Shown here piece by piece: positions 1-7,019 of a DNA stretch of 32,843 nt; within the stretch, counting starts at the first letter, position 1, and every line of letters begins with the position of its first letter. A model generated the notes under the pieces. The model did no database searches and had not been told where the DNA came from. It saw nothing but the letters and a program-made list of their open reading frames with translations. Made by a program: the position numbers and the translations under genes. The stretch comes from BRH-c25 sp041690515 (GTDB taxonomy: Bacteria > Bacillota > Clostridia > Lutisporales > Lutisporaceae): contig JAWLHF010000025.1 in NCBI GenBank assembly GCA_041690515.1, positions 1 through 32,843 of the forward strand, given 5' to 3'.

Positions 1-13
1 ATGCCTTGAGTAG

Positions 14-43
14 ACAAAAAAGATGCAGCTTAAAGCTGGCATC
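14..43 (-). terminator. Rho-independent terminator of the PadR/flavoprotein/PEBP operon
   Basis: Read on the minus strand, GATGC and AGCT pair with AGCT and GCATC around a 3-nt loop with one bulged base, followed by TTTTTT. It lies about 60 bases after the stop of the PEBP-like gene, so it most likely ends that operon. Nothing else is recognisable between base 1 and the gene. Confidence 0.75.
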
Positions 44-105
44 CCCTTGGCGGAAGGATTCCTTTATAAGTAAATTTTGAATATTCTTTTGCCATGTGAA
101 GTTAA

Positions 106-684
106 TCAGGTTCCAAATTTACCTTCAAGTAACCCCGTTTGCAGTATATGACCTTCCATTGCTTTCTCAAGCTGTTTCCTTGTCGCACCTGGCTTAAGGT
201 CGAGTACAGTATCAAGCGTATAGGCCATAAACCGATATGTATGCGTTCCAAAAGGGGGCTCCGGCCCTATATATCCGATTCTTCTGAATCCATTTTTCCC
301 TTGTTGGGCATCACCCAAAAATTTGATGACCTCATCGCGGGGAATATTCTCCTCTATTTCAGCAATCTCCACAGGAATATTGTAAACAACCCAATGAGTA
401 AACGATAAAAAAGGTATGGGTATATCGGGATCGTCAACAATAATCGCAATAGATTTGGCGAGTGGATCAACGCCCTTTATCGCTAACGGCGGGGACTTAT
501 CTTCACCCTTCCCGGAGTACTGTTTTGGTATGATACCTCCGTTTTCAAAAGCGCTGCTTGTTATAACCAGATTTCCCATTCGTCCAGTCTCCTTGTATGT
601 ATCTCCAGTTATATATATTGCTGCAATTAATACCACTGTCAATATTAAAAAGACGAAAAAAATATACTTTTTTCTTACTCTCAT
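106..684 (-). CDS. Membrane-anchored PEBP family protein (YbhB/YbcL, Raf-kinase-inhibitor-like)
   Basis: This 192-aa protein belongs to the phosphatidylethanolamine-binding protein family. The family fold is visible in order: the DPD segment (VDDPDIPIP), HWVVYNIP, and GPEPPFGTHTYRF near the C-terminus, which line the conserved anion-binding pocket. Residues about 6-26 are a hydrophobic segment after basic residues (MRVRKK), so the protein is probably exported and anchored or secreted. The open frame extends to a TTG at 702, but the ATG at 684 has AAAGG 8 bases upstream and begins directly with the signal-like region, so I chose it. It follows the flavoprotein gene by 32 bases and is third in the PadR-led operon. 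Bacterial YbhB/YbcL proteins have no settled biochemical role, and the ligand here is unknown. Confidence 0.85.
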   Translation of the reverse strand: MRVRKKYIFFVFLILTVVLIAAIYITGDTYKETGRMGNLVITSSAFENGGIIPKQYSGKGEDKSPPLAIKGVDPLAKSIAIIVDDPDIPIPFLSFTHWVVYNIPVEIAEIEENIPRDEVIKFLGDAQQGKNGFRRIGYIGPEPPFGTHTYRFMAYTLDTVLDLKPGATRKQLEKAMEGHILQTGLLEGKFGT

Positions 685-716
685 CCTCATTACCTTTTCC
701 AAAAATGGTATAACAA

Positions 717-1427
717 TTAAAGTAATCCTCTTTGTACAAGGCTTGTATATACGGCTTTGGTGTCATGTTCCTTTTCCCTTGATATATATTTTACAAATTG
801 AGGTTTTACAATAAAATTACTTACAAATCTGGTAAACAGTTTTTGCCCAGGATATCGGTTTCCATTTATGATATCTCTTGAAATCTTTTTGCCGAGGTTA
901 TGGGCTTTCATCATGGCAATACTATCCTCGCTTGCTGCTTTACCCTTGAGAAAACCTGCCCCGAAAACACCGGATATATAACCTCTCTTGAATACGCCGC
1001 TGCTTACGAGAGAAACCATTTTCCGGCCTGTTTTCCTTGCTGCCACTGCAGAGCCGGCAGCAGATATTCCGGCAATATATTTTCCCCCTAGGGAAGATGT
1101 CATTACCTCAAACATTCCAAGTCTTTCGAAGCAGTTTTTCATTAATGCATTATAGGTGCCGCAATAGGTCGGCGAACCAAAAATGATTCCATCAGCCCCA
1201 TAAAGTAAATCCCTTATTTCCTTAAAATCATCGTCGAAACAGCATCCTCCATCAGTCAGACATCTGAAACAGCCGATACAAAAATTGATATTGCATTTTG
1301 GCAAAAACACTTCATGCACGCAGGCACCTTCGCTCCCTGCTCCTCTTAATGCTTCTCGCACGAGGGTGGCAGTATTGCCATTAGGTCTGGAGCTGCTTAT
1401 TATTCCAACAACTTTAAAATCCTTCAT
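717..1427 (-). CDS. Iron-sulfur flavoprotein (NADPH-dependent FMN reductase / flavodoxin fold)
   Basis: The 236-aa protein starts with a flavodoxin-like beta strand and FMN phosphate loop (VVGIISSSRPNGNT), followed by GSPTYCGTYNALMKNCFERL, typical of the NADPH-dependent FMN reductase family. Cysteines C50, C53, C56 and C62 form C-x2-C-x2-C-x5-C, the compact cluster of iron-sulfur flavoproteins that bind one [4Fe-4S] and FMN; C45 and C63 are extra. It is therefore probably a soluble electron-transfer or multimeric-oxidoreductase protein. The tail after residue 150 is longer than in small family members. The frame extends to 1460, but the ATG at 1427 has GGGAGG 9 bases upstream, located inside the end of the PadR gene. 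The PadR stop is 7 bases away, so the two are co-transcribed and this gene is the likely regulatory target. The electron donor and acceptor are unknown. Confidence 0.88.
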   Translation of the reverse strand: MKDFKVVGIISSSRPNGNTATLVREALRGAGSEGACVHEVFLPKCNINFCIGCFRCLTDGGCCFDDDFKEIRDLLYGADGIIFGSPTYCGTYNALMKNCFERLGMFEVMTSSLGGKYIAGISAAGSAVAARKTGRKMVSLVSSGVFKRGYISGVFGAGFLKGKAASEDSIAMMKAHNLGKKISRDIINGNRYPGQKLFTRFVSNFIVKPQFVKYISREKEHDTKAVYTSLVQRGLL

Positions 1428-1434
1428 ACTGAAT

Positions 1435-1992
1435 TTACCTCCCTTGCCTGACCAACTCATCTAAACACTCATTAGCCCATTGAATCAACATTTCAATGCT
1501 CAGGTAAGCTCTCCTGAGAACAAACTTCCAATATATTTCCTCACCATTGAATAATTCCATTTCTTCAACGTATTTTTCAGATAGTTGATGTAGACCCTTG
1601 ATTTTTTCCATTTGATCCTGCTTCTCTTTTATAAAGTTCTGGAATTGCATGATCAATTCTTCTTTGGATAAATTTGAGCCAAAAAAGATCCTCATTGTGA
1701 ATTCATCCCTGATTTCTTTTGACAGCTTCTGGGGAAAATTCGTAATCCACTCCTTAAATGCCGTTTTACCGGTTTCCGTTATGCTGTATATCCTTTTATC
1801 AGGTCTGTCATTCTGCAGCTCAATAACCGATGTTAAATAACCTTTGTTTTCGAGTGAGCCCAGTTCACGATAAATTTGGCTTAGGCTGGCTGCCCAGAAA
1901 TTACTGATCGATTCGTCAAACATTTTCTTTAAATTATATCCGGTCATGGATTTGTAGCTCAATAAGCCCAAAATGGCAAATTGTAATGACAT
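1435..1992 (-). CDS. PadR family transcriptional regulator
   Basis: This 185-aa protein has the PadR winged helix at residues 1-75 (AILGLLSYKSMTGYNLKKMF, then IYRELGSLENKGYL as recognition region and the RRIYSITETGK-type wing, here KRIYSITETGK). The C-terminal half is a long helical dimerisation domain of the Vir_act_alpha_C type (about 90-180). PadR proteins are usually repressors that respond to phenolics, drugs or other stress signals and often repress their own operon. The ATG at 1992 has GGGAGA upstream. It leads an operon with an iron-sulfur flavoprotein and a PEBP-like protein. A perfect tandem 19-bp repeat overlaps its promoter, which argues for autoregulation. The inducer cannot be inferred. 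Confidence 0.92.
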   Translation of the reverse strand: MSLQFAILGLLSYKSMTGYNLKKMFDESISNFWAASLSQIYRELGSLENKGYLTSVIELQNDRPDKRIYSITETGKTAFKEWITNFPQKLSKEIRDEFTMRIFFGSNLSKEELIMQFQNFIKEKQDQMEKIKGLHQLSEKYVEEMELFNGEEIYWKFVLRRAYLSIEMLIQWANECLDELVRQGR

Positions 1993-2015
1993 GTTTTTAC
2001 TCTCCCAAAATTCAT

Positions 2016-2053
2016 ATATTCTACATGTTATATAATATTCTACATGTTATATA
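2016..2053. promoter_or_regulatory. Tandem 19-bp repeat, likely PadR operator
   Basis: ATATTCTACATGTTATATA occurs twice with no spacer (2016-2034 and 2035-2053). Each unit is centred on the palindrome ACATGT and is itself roughly symmetric. PadR proteins are known to bind ATGT/ACAT-type dyads. The repeats cover the spacer and the -10 region of the promoter listed separately, a position suited to repression. That the PadR protein binds here is inference. Confidence 0.7.
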
Positions 2054-2061
2054 GTTGTCAA
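2032..2061 (-). promoter_or_regulatory. Sigma-A type promoter of the padR operon
   Basis: On the minus strand a perfect -35 TTGACA (2056-2061) is followed, after 18 bases, by TATTAT (2032-2037). Transcription would start near 2025, giving a short leader before the ATG at 1992. Confidence 0.65.
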
Positions 2062-2109
2062 TAAGATTTACAGAAATTGTTTATAACCCTATCTCATCTA
2101 TAAATGGAT

Positions 2110-2148
2110 AAAAAAGGACTGAAAAATACACTTTTTCGGCCCTTTTTT
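2110..2148. terminator. Bidirectional-looking terminator between the remnant region and the padR promoter
   Basis: AAAAAAGGACTGAAAAA pairs with TTTTTCGGCCCTTTTTT around a 5-nt loop with one mismatch and one G-T pair. The A- and T-runs on both sides would work in either direction. It isolates the padR operon from the broken genes upstream (2173-3284). Confidence 0.65.
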
Positions 2149-2172
2149 CCATTGTTTCATATTCAAAATTTA

Positions 2173-2358
2173 TCATTTTGCCTTTTCCCAAAGCAGAGTG
2201 AGTGAATTACTTGCATTAGCTGCTTTCATACCTGAAACAATCTTGTTCCAATTATTTATTAATATTTCATCCATCTCTTCTACATTCTTAAAAGGGCGAT
2301 CACAAAACCGTATTATATTTGGATGTCCGAAATGTTGATCCGCAGTATAGTAAATCAC
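2173..2358 (-). pseudogene. N-terminal fragment of a metallophosphoesterase
   Basis: From a GTG start (2358) with AAGGTGG 6 bases upstream, the frame encodes IYYTADQHFGHPNIIRFC followed by RPFKNVEEMDEILINNWNKIVS. This is the start of a calcineurin-like metallophosphoesterase, with D-x-H as first metal site and the typical FGHPNII run. The similarity ends after NKIVS; the last ~19 residues (GMKAANAS..., to LWEKAK) do not continue the fold, and all later metal-binding motifs are missing. The fragment cannot be an active phosphatase. Its 5' end overlaps the 3' end of the YhcG-like remnant in another frame, so both junctions look like deletion or recombination scars. Confidence 0.65.
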
Positions 2359-3284
2359 GAGAATCCACCTTATTTTTCCCTTTTACCAGAAGCAATCCAA
2401 TCGTCGGTTTGTCGTCAGGATGACGTAAAATATCATCCACGATATTCTGGTACATTGTTAATTGACTTACATGCTCCGGTTCAAAATCACATGCTTTTAA
2501 TTCTATAACAATATAGCACCGTAATTTCAAATGATAAAATAACAAATCAATATAAAAATCCTCATTACCAACTTCAAGATGCACTTGTCTACCTACAAAC
2601 GCAAACCCTTGTCCCAATTCCAATAAAAATTTCTCAATGTGGCAAGTAAGCTTTTCTTCCAGTTCTGACTCTCTACGTAATTCATCTGTACCAATAAAAT
2701 CAAATAAATACGGATCCTTAAAAACATGAGTCGCCAAATCTGAATCCACTGGCGGTAATGCCACATCAAAATTATTAATAGAACTCCCTTGCCGTTCGAT
2801 TAACCTTGTTGATATTTGAACGTCTAAAATATCTTTGCTCCAACCATTTTCTAAGAGCTTGCCAGCATACCATAATCTACTTTCCATATCATCTAATTTA
2901 TTCAATAGAACGATATTGCTGCGCCACAGAATTTGTGCAACGATGCGTTACACAATTCCAAAATCAGACCAACATTCTGCAAATTTACGCATATTTTAAA
3001 TTCCGGGAAGAAAACCCTTGCATTTCAGGAAATGCGTCTTTCAAATCTTTTGAAAGACGATCAATAACTTTTGCCCCCCAGCCTTCATCTCTTTGTTTTT
3101 CAAGAATCTTGTTTCCTATGTTCCAGTAAAGTATAATCATACTGTTGTTAGCCGTTAAAACTATTTTTAAACGCTCCTGCCTGATGCTTTCTTTTACATC
3201 ATTAATGAAATCCATATAGCTGTCATTCATCTCTGACAAACTAGGAGCAACTGGAATAATTACACCGTCTTTGGCTTTCCCCAT
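2300..3284 (-). pseudogene. Decayed YhcG/DUF1016-type PD-(D/E)XK nuclease gene
   Basis: The N-terminal part (3284-2985) is a DUF1016 N-domain (NDVKESIRQERLKIVLTANN, IGNKILEKQRDEGWGAKVID, FPEMQGFSSRNLKY). The C-terminal part (from about 2980) is a YhcG nuclease domain with EDFYIDLLFYH and YIVIELKACDFEPEH, which holds the PD-(D/E)XK residues. They are out of frame. Near 2986-2994 two bases appear to be missing at the expected Tyr-Met-Arg, and in the restored frame a TAA at 2948-2950 replaces an expected CAA (FGIV-stop-RIVAQI). The normal C-terminus after LLVKGKNK is lost and replaced by about 20 residues read from the phosphoesterase fragment. With three lesions this is a pseudogene. Relatives often sit in restriction or mobile regions, so it may have been acquired horizontally. 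Confidence 0.85.
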
Positions 3285-3493
3285 GTTTTCCTGTTATCAG
3301 CCGTATAAACCTCCTTACATCAAAGTTTCATAGTGAAATTTGGTAAAATATATCAATCCTATTTTATTTTAATGCAAGGAAATATCCGAATCGCGCAGAT
3401 GTATTGAAATATTTACATTTGACCTTAGTGTCATCTTTTTTATATCCTCAAGGGTCACATGATTTGCGTTATTGCAAATCCACCCGAAACCCT
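3285..3493. other. Intergenic region with a small inverted repeat
   Basis: No gene is visible. GATTTGC (3461-3467) and GCAAATC (3474-3480) form a 7-bp hairpin 14 bases past the rlmD stop. There is no T-run, so I do not call it a terminator. Confidence 0.4.
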
Positions 3494-4876
3494 TTATTTA
3501 TTAACGCTTTTGCCACGTTCAATCAAGCATACGCTTTCTGTATGCGTCGTCTGCGGAAACATATCCACCGGCTGTACCTCCTTTACCTTATACCCTCTCT
3601 CCGACAGGTACTTCAAATCCCTGGCCAGGGTTGCAGGATTGCAGGATACATATACCACCCTTTCAGGAGCCATTTGTGCGATTACATCCAGCAGCTTCTC
3701 ATCACAGCCCTTTCTTGGAGGGTCAACCACTATCACATCTGCTTTGATACCCTTTTTGTACATCTCGGGTATCACCGTTTCTGATTCCCCTACAATGAAC
3801 TCAGTATTGGTGATGCCGTTAAGTCTGGCATTTTCTTTTGCGTTTTCTATTGCCTGGGGGATAATTTCCACTCCATAGACCTTTTTTGCTTTCTTGCTTA
3901 GGAACAGGGATATTGTGCCTATGCCGCAGTATGCATCGAATACTGTTTCATTACCTTTAAGCTCTGCATACTCAAGAGCTTTGCCATACAGTACTTCTGT
4001 CTGAATAGGGTTGACCTGAAAGAAAGATAGGGGAGATATCTTGAACTTGAACTCCCCTATATAGTCATATATGGCTTCTTCACCGAATATCACTATATTC
4101 CTGTCACCCAAGATAACATTGGTTCTCTTTTTATTTACATTGAGAACTATGCTTTTCAAATTCTCCGTATTTCTGTTTAGCATGTCTATCAAGGCTTTGT
4201 CACAGGGAAGTGTATCACCGTTTATTACTATGCAAACCATCAACTCTCCTGTACGGAAGCCTTTTCTTGTCATTATGTGTCTTATTAACCCTTTTCCGGT
4301 ATTCTCATCATAAATGCTTATATCGTATTTCTTTATGAATTCCCTGACTGTTTGGGTCACCTTATCATTGACATCATCCTGGATTGCACACTGGGGGGTG
4401 TCTATGATTTCATGGCTTCTGCTTGCATAAAAGCCTATCATCACATCTCCGTCAAGCCCTACCGGAAATTGTGCCTTGTTCCTGTAGCGCCAGGGTTCTT
4501 TCATGCCTATTGTGTCATGAATGGTAATGCCCTTAAGTCCTCCCAGCCGCTCTATTGCATCCTTGACCTGCCGGGTCTTGTATTCCAGCTGTGCCTCATA
4601 ACTCATGTGCTGCAGCTGACAGCCCCCGCATCTTTTCACCACTCCGCAGGCCGGTTCCACTCTTGCAGCTGCTGGGTCCAATGTCCTTAACAGCTTCCCG
4701 TATGCATAATTCTTAAGCACCTTTACAATCTTTATCTCGGCTTTTTCTTCAGGAAGTGCTCCTTCTACAAACACTGTAAAACCATCTATCTTTGCTACTC
4801 CTGAGCCTTCACTGGTAAGTCCCGATATATCAACTATATAATCCCGGTTCTTTTCCACCGGTTTCTCTCTCTCCAT
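3494..4876 (-). CDS. rlmD: 23S rRNA (uracil-5-)-methyltransferase, RlmD/RlmCD (RumA) family
   Basis: The 460-aa protein is a SAM-dependent RNA m5U methyltransferase. It has a TRAM RNA-binding domain at about 10-70, an iron-sulfur site C77-x5-C83-x2-C86 (GGCQLQH) with a fourth cysteine near 163, and a C-terminal Rossmann methyltransferase domain. In the latter VFDAYCGIGTISLFLS binds SAM, VVDPPRKGCD is the conserved loop, and VSCNPATLARDL carries the catalytic cysteine. Length fits the family. Firmicutes enzymes of this group modify 23S rRNA at one or two uracils; which one cannot be told here. The ATG at 4876 is chosen because GGAG lies 8-10 bases upstream; it overlaps the DUF1003 gene by 47 bases in another frame, implying translational coupling. 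Confidence 0.93.
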   Translation of the reverse strand: MEREKPVEKNRDYIVDISGLTSEGSGVAKIDGFTVFVEGALPEEKAEIKIVKVLKNYAYGKLLRTLDPAAARVEPACGVVKRCGGCQLQHMSYEAQLEYKTRQVKDAIERLGGLKGITIHDTIGMKEPWRYRNKAQFPVGLDGDVMIGFYASRSHEIIDTPQCAIQDDVNDKVTQTVREFIKKYDISIYDENTGKGLIRHIMTRKGFRTGELMVCIVINGDTLPCDKALIDMLNRNTENLKSIVLNVNKKRTNVILGDRNIVIFGEEAIYDYIGEFKFKISPLSFFQVNPIQTEVLYGKALEYAELKGNETVFDAYCGIGTISLFLSKKAKKVYGVEIIPQAIENAKENARLNGITNTEFIVGESETVIPEMYKKGIKADVIVVDPPRKGCDEKLLDVIAQMAPERVVYVSCNPATLARDLKYLSERGYKVKEVQPVDMFPQTTHTESVCLIERGKSVNK

Positions 4877-5408
4877 TAGCTTTTCTCCTCAAATGGTTAT
4901 TTGCATCAGCATTTTCCATTTTCATCTTAATATTATTAAGCTCATTTTTCAATAGCCTTTGCTCTCTTATTATATCATCAATCTTCATATGCAGGTCTTC
5001 CAGTATGATTTCGGATTTTAAGTTTATCAGGTAGTCGTTCTCAAACTTAAGTCTGTCCTTCTGGGATTCTCTGTTCTGGCTCATCATAATAATCGGTGCC
5101 TGTATGGAAGCAATACATCCAAGCACCAGATTCAGAAACACATATGGATAGGGGTCAAAGGGCGTATTTAAGACAATTCTCGTATTAACAAAAGCCCATA
5201 TCAGCACTATGGCAGCAAAGAAACTAAGGAATGACCAGCTGCCTGCAAAACTTGCAATCTTGTCAGCCATCTTCTGACCCAATGTCAGAGTCTTGCTCAG
5301 TTCAGTATTTATGTTCAAGGACCTTTTCCCCTTAATCAGCTCATGGATCTGCTTCTCCCTTTCTTCTTCATCAGAGATGATTATGCCTTTAAGATCATTC
5401 TTCGCCAT
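4830..5408 (-). CDS. DUF1003 family membrane protein
   Basis: A 192-aa protein with the DUF1003 core. A soluble N-terminus of about 50 residues leads to two transmembrane segments, SFLSFFAAIVLIWAFVN and PYVFLNLVLGCIASIQAPIIM, followed by the signature MMSQNRESQKDRLKFENDY. A basic, coiled-coil-like C-terminus (IDDIIREQRLLKNELNNIKM) follows. Function of the family is unknown. The ATG at 5408 has GGAGAG 7 bases upstream and is preferred over the ATG at 5423, which has no ribosome site. The gene is followed directly by rlmD with a 47-bp overlap. It is separated from the peptide gene upstream by a strong hairpin. Confidence 0.85.
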   Translation of the reverse strand: MAKNDLKGIIISDEEEREKQIHELIKGKRSLNINTELSKTLTLGQKMADKIASFAGSWSFLSFFAAIVLIWAFVNTRIVLNTPFDPYPYVFLNLVLGCIASIQAPIIMMSQNRESQKDRLKFENDYLINLKSEIILEDLHMKIDDIIREQRLLKNELNNIKMKMENADANNHLRRKANGERETGGKEPGLYS

Positions 5409-5461
5409 TGTTGCACTCTCCAATACTTTTTATGTATAGTTTTACTTAGTAACAAATAAAA

Positions 5462-5513
5462 TATTCAACAATGAAGCAGGGGACTAAATTGCCCCCTGCT
5501 TCATTGTTGAATA
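5462..5513. terminator. 21-bp perfect hairpin after the peptide gene
   Basis: Bases 5462-5482 are the exact reverse complement of 5493-5513, with a 10-nt loop. The hairpin begins 13 bases after the peptide stop codon. On the minus strand the stem is followed by TATTTTATTTG, so it can act as a terminator for the TPR-peptide operon. A perfect 21-bp stem is long for a simple terminator, so an RNA-stabilising role is also possible. Confidence 0.75.
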
Positions 5514-5525
5514 CTATAACTTTTA

Positions 5526-5672
5526 TTAGAGTCCGCAGTCATCAACTAATGGTTTAACAATAATCTGACCTTTGCCGATACTTAGTCCGCAATCATCTAC
5601 TGCGAATACTGCTGTGGCTGTTGAGAGAACTAATGTTAATGACAATATCATGCATACTATTATTTTCTTCAT
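5526..5672 (-). CDS. 48-aa exported peptide precursor with duplicated VDDCGL motif (Phr-like)
   Basis: The short frame begins at ATG 5672 with AGGTGG 8 bases upstream and ends in tandem stops (TAA TAA). Residues 1-24 are a clear Sec signal peptide: MKK, a hydrophobic core, and a signal-peptidase site after V-F-A at 24. The predicted mature part is 24 residues that begin with VDDCGL, continue SIGKGQIIVKPL, and end with VDDCGL, so the same hexapeptide is at both ends. The two copies are also similar at DNA level. The gene starts 26 bases after a TPR-protein gene and ends before a strong hairpin. This is the layout of secreted signalling peptides with a TPR receptor (Rap-Phr/RRNPP group). I do not recognise the peptide itself. 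Function as a signal is inference; a small exported structural peptide is the alternative. Confidence 0.8.
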   Translation of the reverse strand: MKKIIVCMILSLTLVLSTATAVFAVDDCGLSIGKGQIIVKPLVDDCGL

Positions 5673-5698
5673 CTAAAACACCACCTTTCATGTTGTTC

Positions 5699-6787
5699 TT
5701 AAATTTCCTTCAAGCATAATCGTATATTCGAGAGACATGATTTTAACTCTTTCAAATATTCTTCATTGCCATAGGGATTATCCTTAATAAGACTCTCTAT
5801 TGCTGCTTCAAGTCTCTTAAGCATCCCCTTGTCCTCGCTGCCTATCATAATCATATTGTTTATTCCTTCAATTATTAGACCCTTGTACAGATGAAAATCT
5901 CTTACTCTGTCCAAAAGCTCAATAAACTCATCCAGTACCGATTCTCTTTCACCCATTAATATTTTTATTTCTGTAAATGTGTTAAAATACACGAACATAC
6001 GCGACAAATCGTTGTCTTCTATACATTTAAATGCCTTTTCAATATAGCTAAGTGCTTTTTCGTACTGCCCGAGGATCTTATATACTTCAGCTATGTTGTT
6101 GTAAACCACTCCCTTTGCTTTAGTGTCGCTAACTTCAAATAAACAAAGAGCTTTGCTGTAGTATCGGAGAGCTGCTTTCAGATCCTTTTGTTTCTTGTAC
6201 AAAAGTCCTATATTCATAACAATCAGTCCTGTATCCTTATCATCATCAGCATATAATATGGCCTTTTCCAATATTCTTTTTGAACTGGCATATTCTTGCA
6301 TATTGCTGAGAAGCACTCCGTACCTGCAATAATGATTGAATAGTATTTGGTCGCTTATATCAGTTACTTGGTAAAGCAACTCTTCAGTTTCCTCGCAACA
6401 TCTTTTAGAATATAAATACTCACGGTTATAGAAATATATCAAACCTAACTCGGAATAGTATTCTGCAAGCGAGTTTATAAGTTTTTCTCTCTTCAGTATA
6501 TCTATTGCCAGCTCCATTGATATAATTGCATCACCGAAGTTGTTTCTGAAGAAATGATGCATGCCGACATTTCGATACATCTTTGCCATTTCTTCTGTCA
6601 TATTTTTCTTGATACAGGTATTTTTGATATCTTCTAATACAGCGAGATCACTTTCTTTATTATATTCTCTGATATTTTTGGTAACTAGTTCCACACTTTC
6701 TGCTATTTGCTGGTGTTCTGATATTGCTGCAACGTTATCTGCTGTAGATTTCAACAATTTCACCGCCATTATCCAATGTTTAAACAT
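5699..6787 (-). CDS. TPR repeat protein, probable peptide-sensing regulator (Rap-like)
   Basis: This 362-aa protein is almost entirely helical repeats. Tetratricopeptide units are visible at about 64-100 (YRNVGMHHFFRNNFGDAI), 104-138, 145-180, 184-218 (IVMNIGLLYKKQKDLKAAL) and 222-256 (YNNIAEVYKILGQYEKAL), with weaker repeats to the end. Residues 1-60 form a helical N-terminal part without a recognisable helix-turn-helix. An in-frame TAA 15 bases before the start rules out a longer N-terminus. Size and plan resemble Rap proteins, which act by binding other proteins and are inhibited by an imported peptide. No signal or membrane segment is present, so it is cytoplasmic. The peptide gene follows after 26 bases. 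The ribosome site is weak (AAGATG). The target is unknown and no response regulator is nearby. Confidence 0.8.
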   Translation of the reverse strand: MFKHWIMAVKLLKSTADNVAAISEHQQIAESVELVTKNIREYNKESDLAVLEDIKNTCIKKNMTEEMAKMYRNVGMHHFFRNNFGDAIISMELAIDILKREKLINSLAEYYSELGLIYFYNREYLYSKRCCEETEELLYQVTDISDQILFNHYCRYGVLLSNMQEYASSKRILEKAILYADDDKDTGLIVMNIGLLYKKQKDLKAALRYYSKALCLFEVSDTKAKGVVYNNIAEVYKILGQYEKALSYIEKAFKCIEDNDLSRMFVYFNTFTEIKILMGERESVLDEFIELLDRVRDFHLYKGLIIEGINNMIMIGSEDKGMLKRLEAAIESLIKDNPYGNEEYLKELKSCLSNIRLCLKEI

Positions 6788-6876
6788 ATTATAACATCTT
6801 TTTTACATTTTTTGGCGTTTTTTGCTGAATTGTAGTATTGATTATACGAACTGCGAATTTTTAGGATATTTTGCCA

Positions 6877-6905
6877 TTCATATAAACGAGGTTCTTGTTA
6901 GTCAA
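6877..6905 (-). promoter_or_regulatory. Candidate promoter of the TPR-peptide operon
   Basis: On the minus strand TTGACT (6900-6905) and TATGAA (6877-6882) are 17 bases apart, about 90 bases before the TPR start. A perfect TATAAT (6841-6846) closer to the gene has no good -35. Either could be used. Confidence 0.4.
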
Positions 6906-6980
6906 GTCATTATCGCCGGGGCAGTCTTAACTAATTTGTGTAAATAGCAATGATGGTGACACTCAGCTTTCCTATATGGG

Positions 6981-7017
6981 AAAAACCAAGGAATGACATC
7001 TCAATCCTTGGTTTTTT
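6981..7017 (-). terminator. Rho-independent terminator of the M29 aminopeptidase gene
   Basis: AAAAACCAAGGA (6981-6992) and TCCTTGGTTTTT (7005-7016) form a perfect 12-bp stem with a 12-nt loop. It starts a few bases after the aminopeptidase stop codon and ends in T-residues on the minus strand. Confidence 0.85.
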
Positions 7018-7019
7018 CA

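Noticed and set aside
5526..5672. AgrD-type cyclic lactone peptide
   Set aside because: It has a cleavable Sec signal and no AgrB protease gene nearby; Cys is only three residues from the end, too short for the usual thiolactone ring.
6608..6787. Possible helix-turn-helix at the N-terminus of the TPR protein
   Set aside because: The segment lacks the XRE-type pattern and an in-frame stop 15 bases before the start excludes a longer domain; it is better described as Rap-like.
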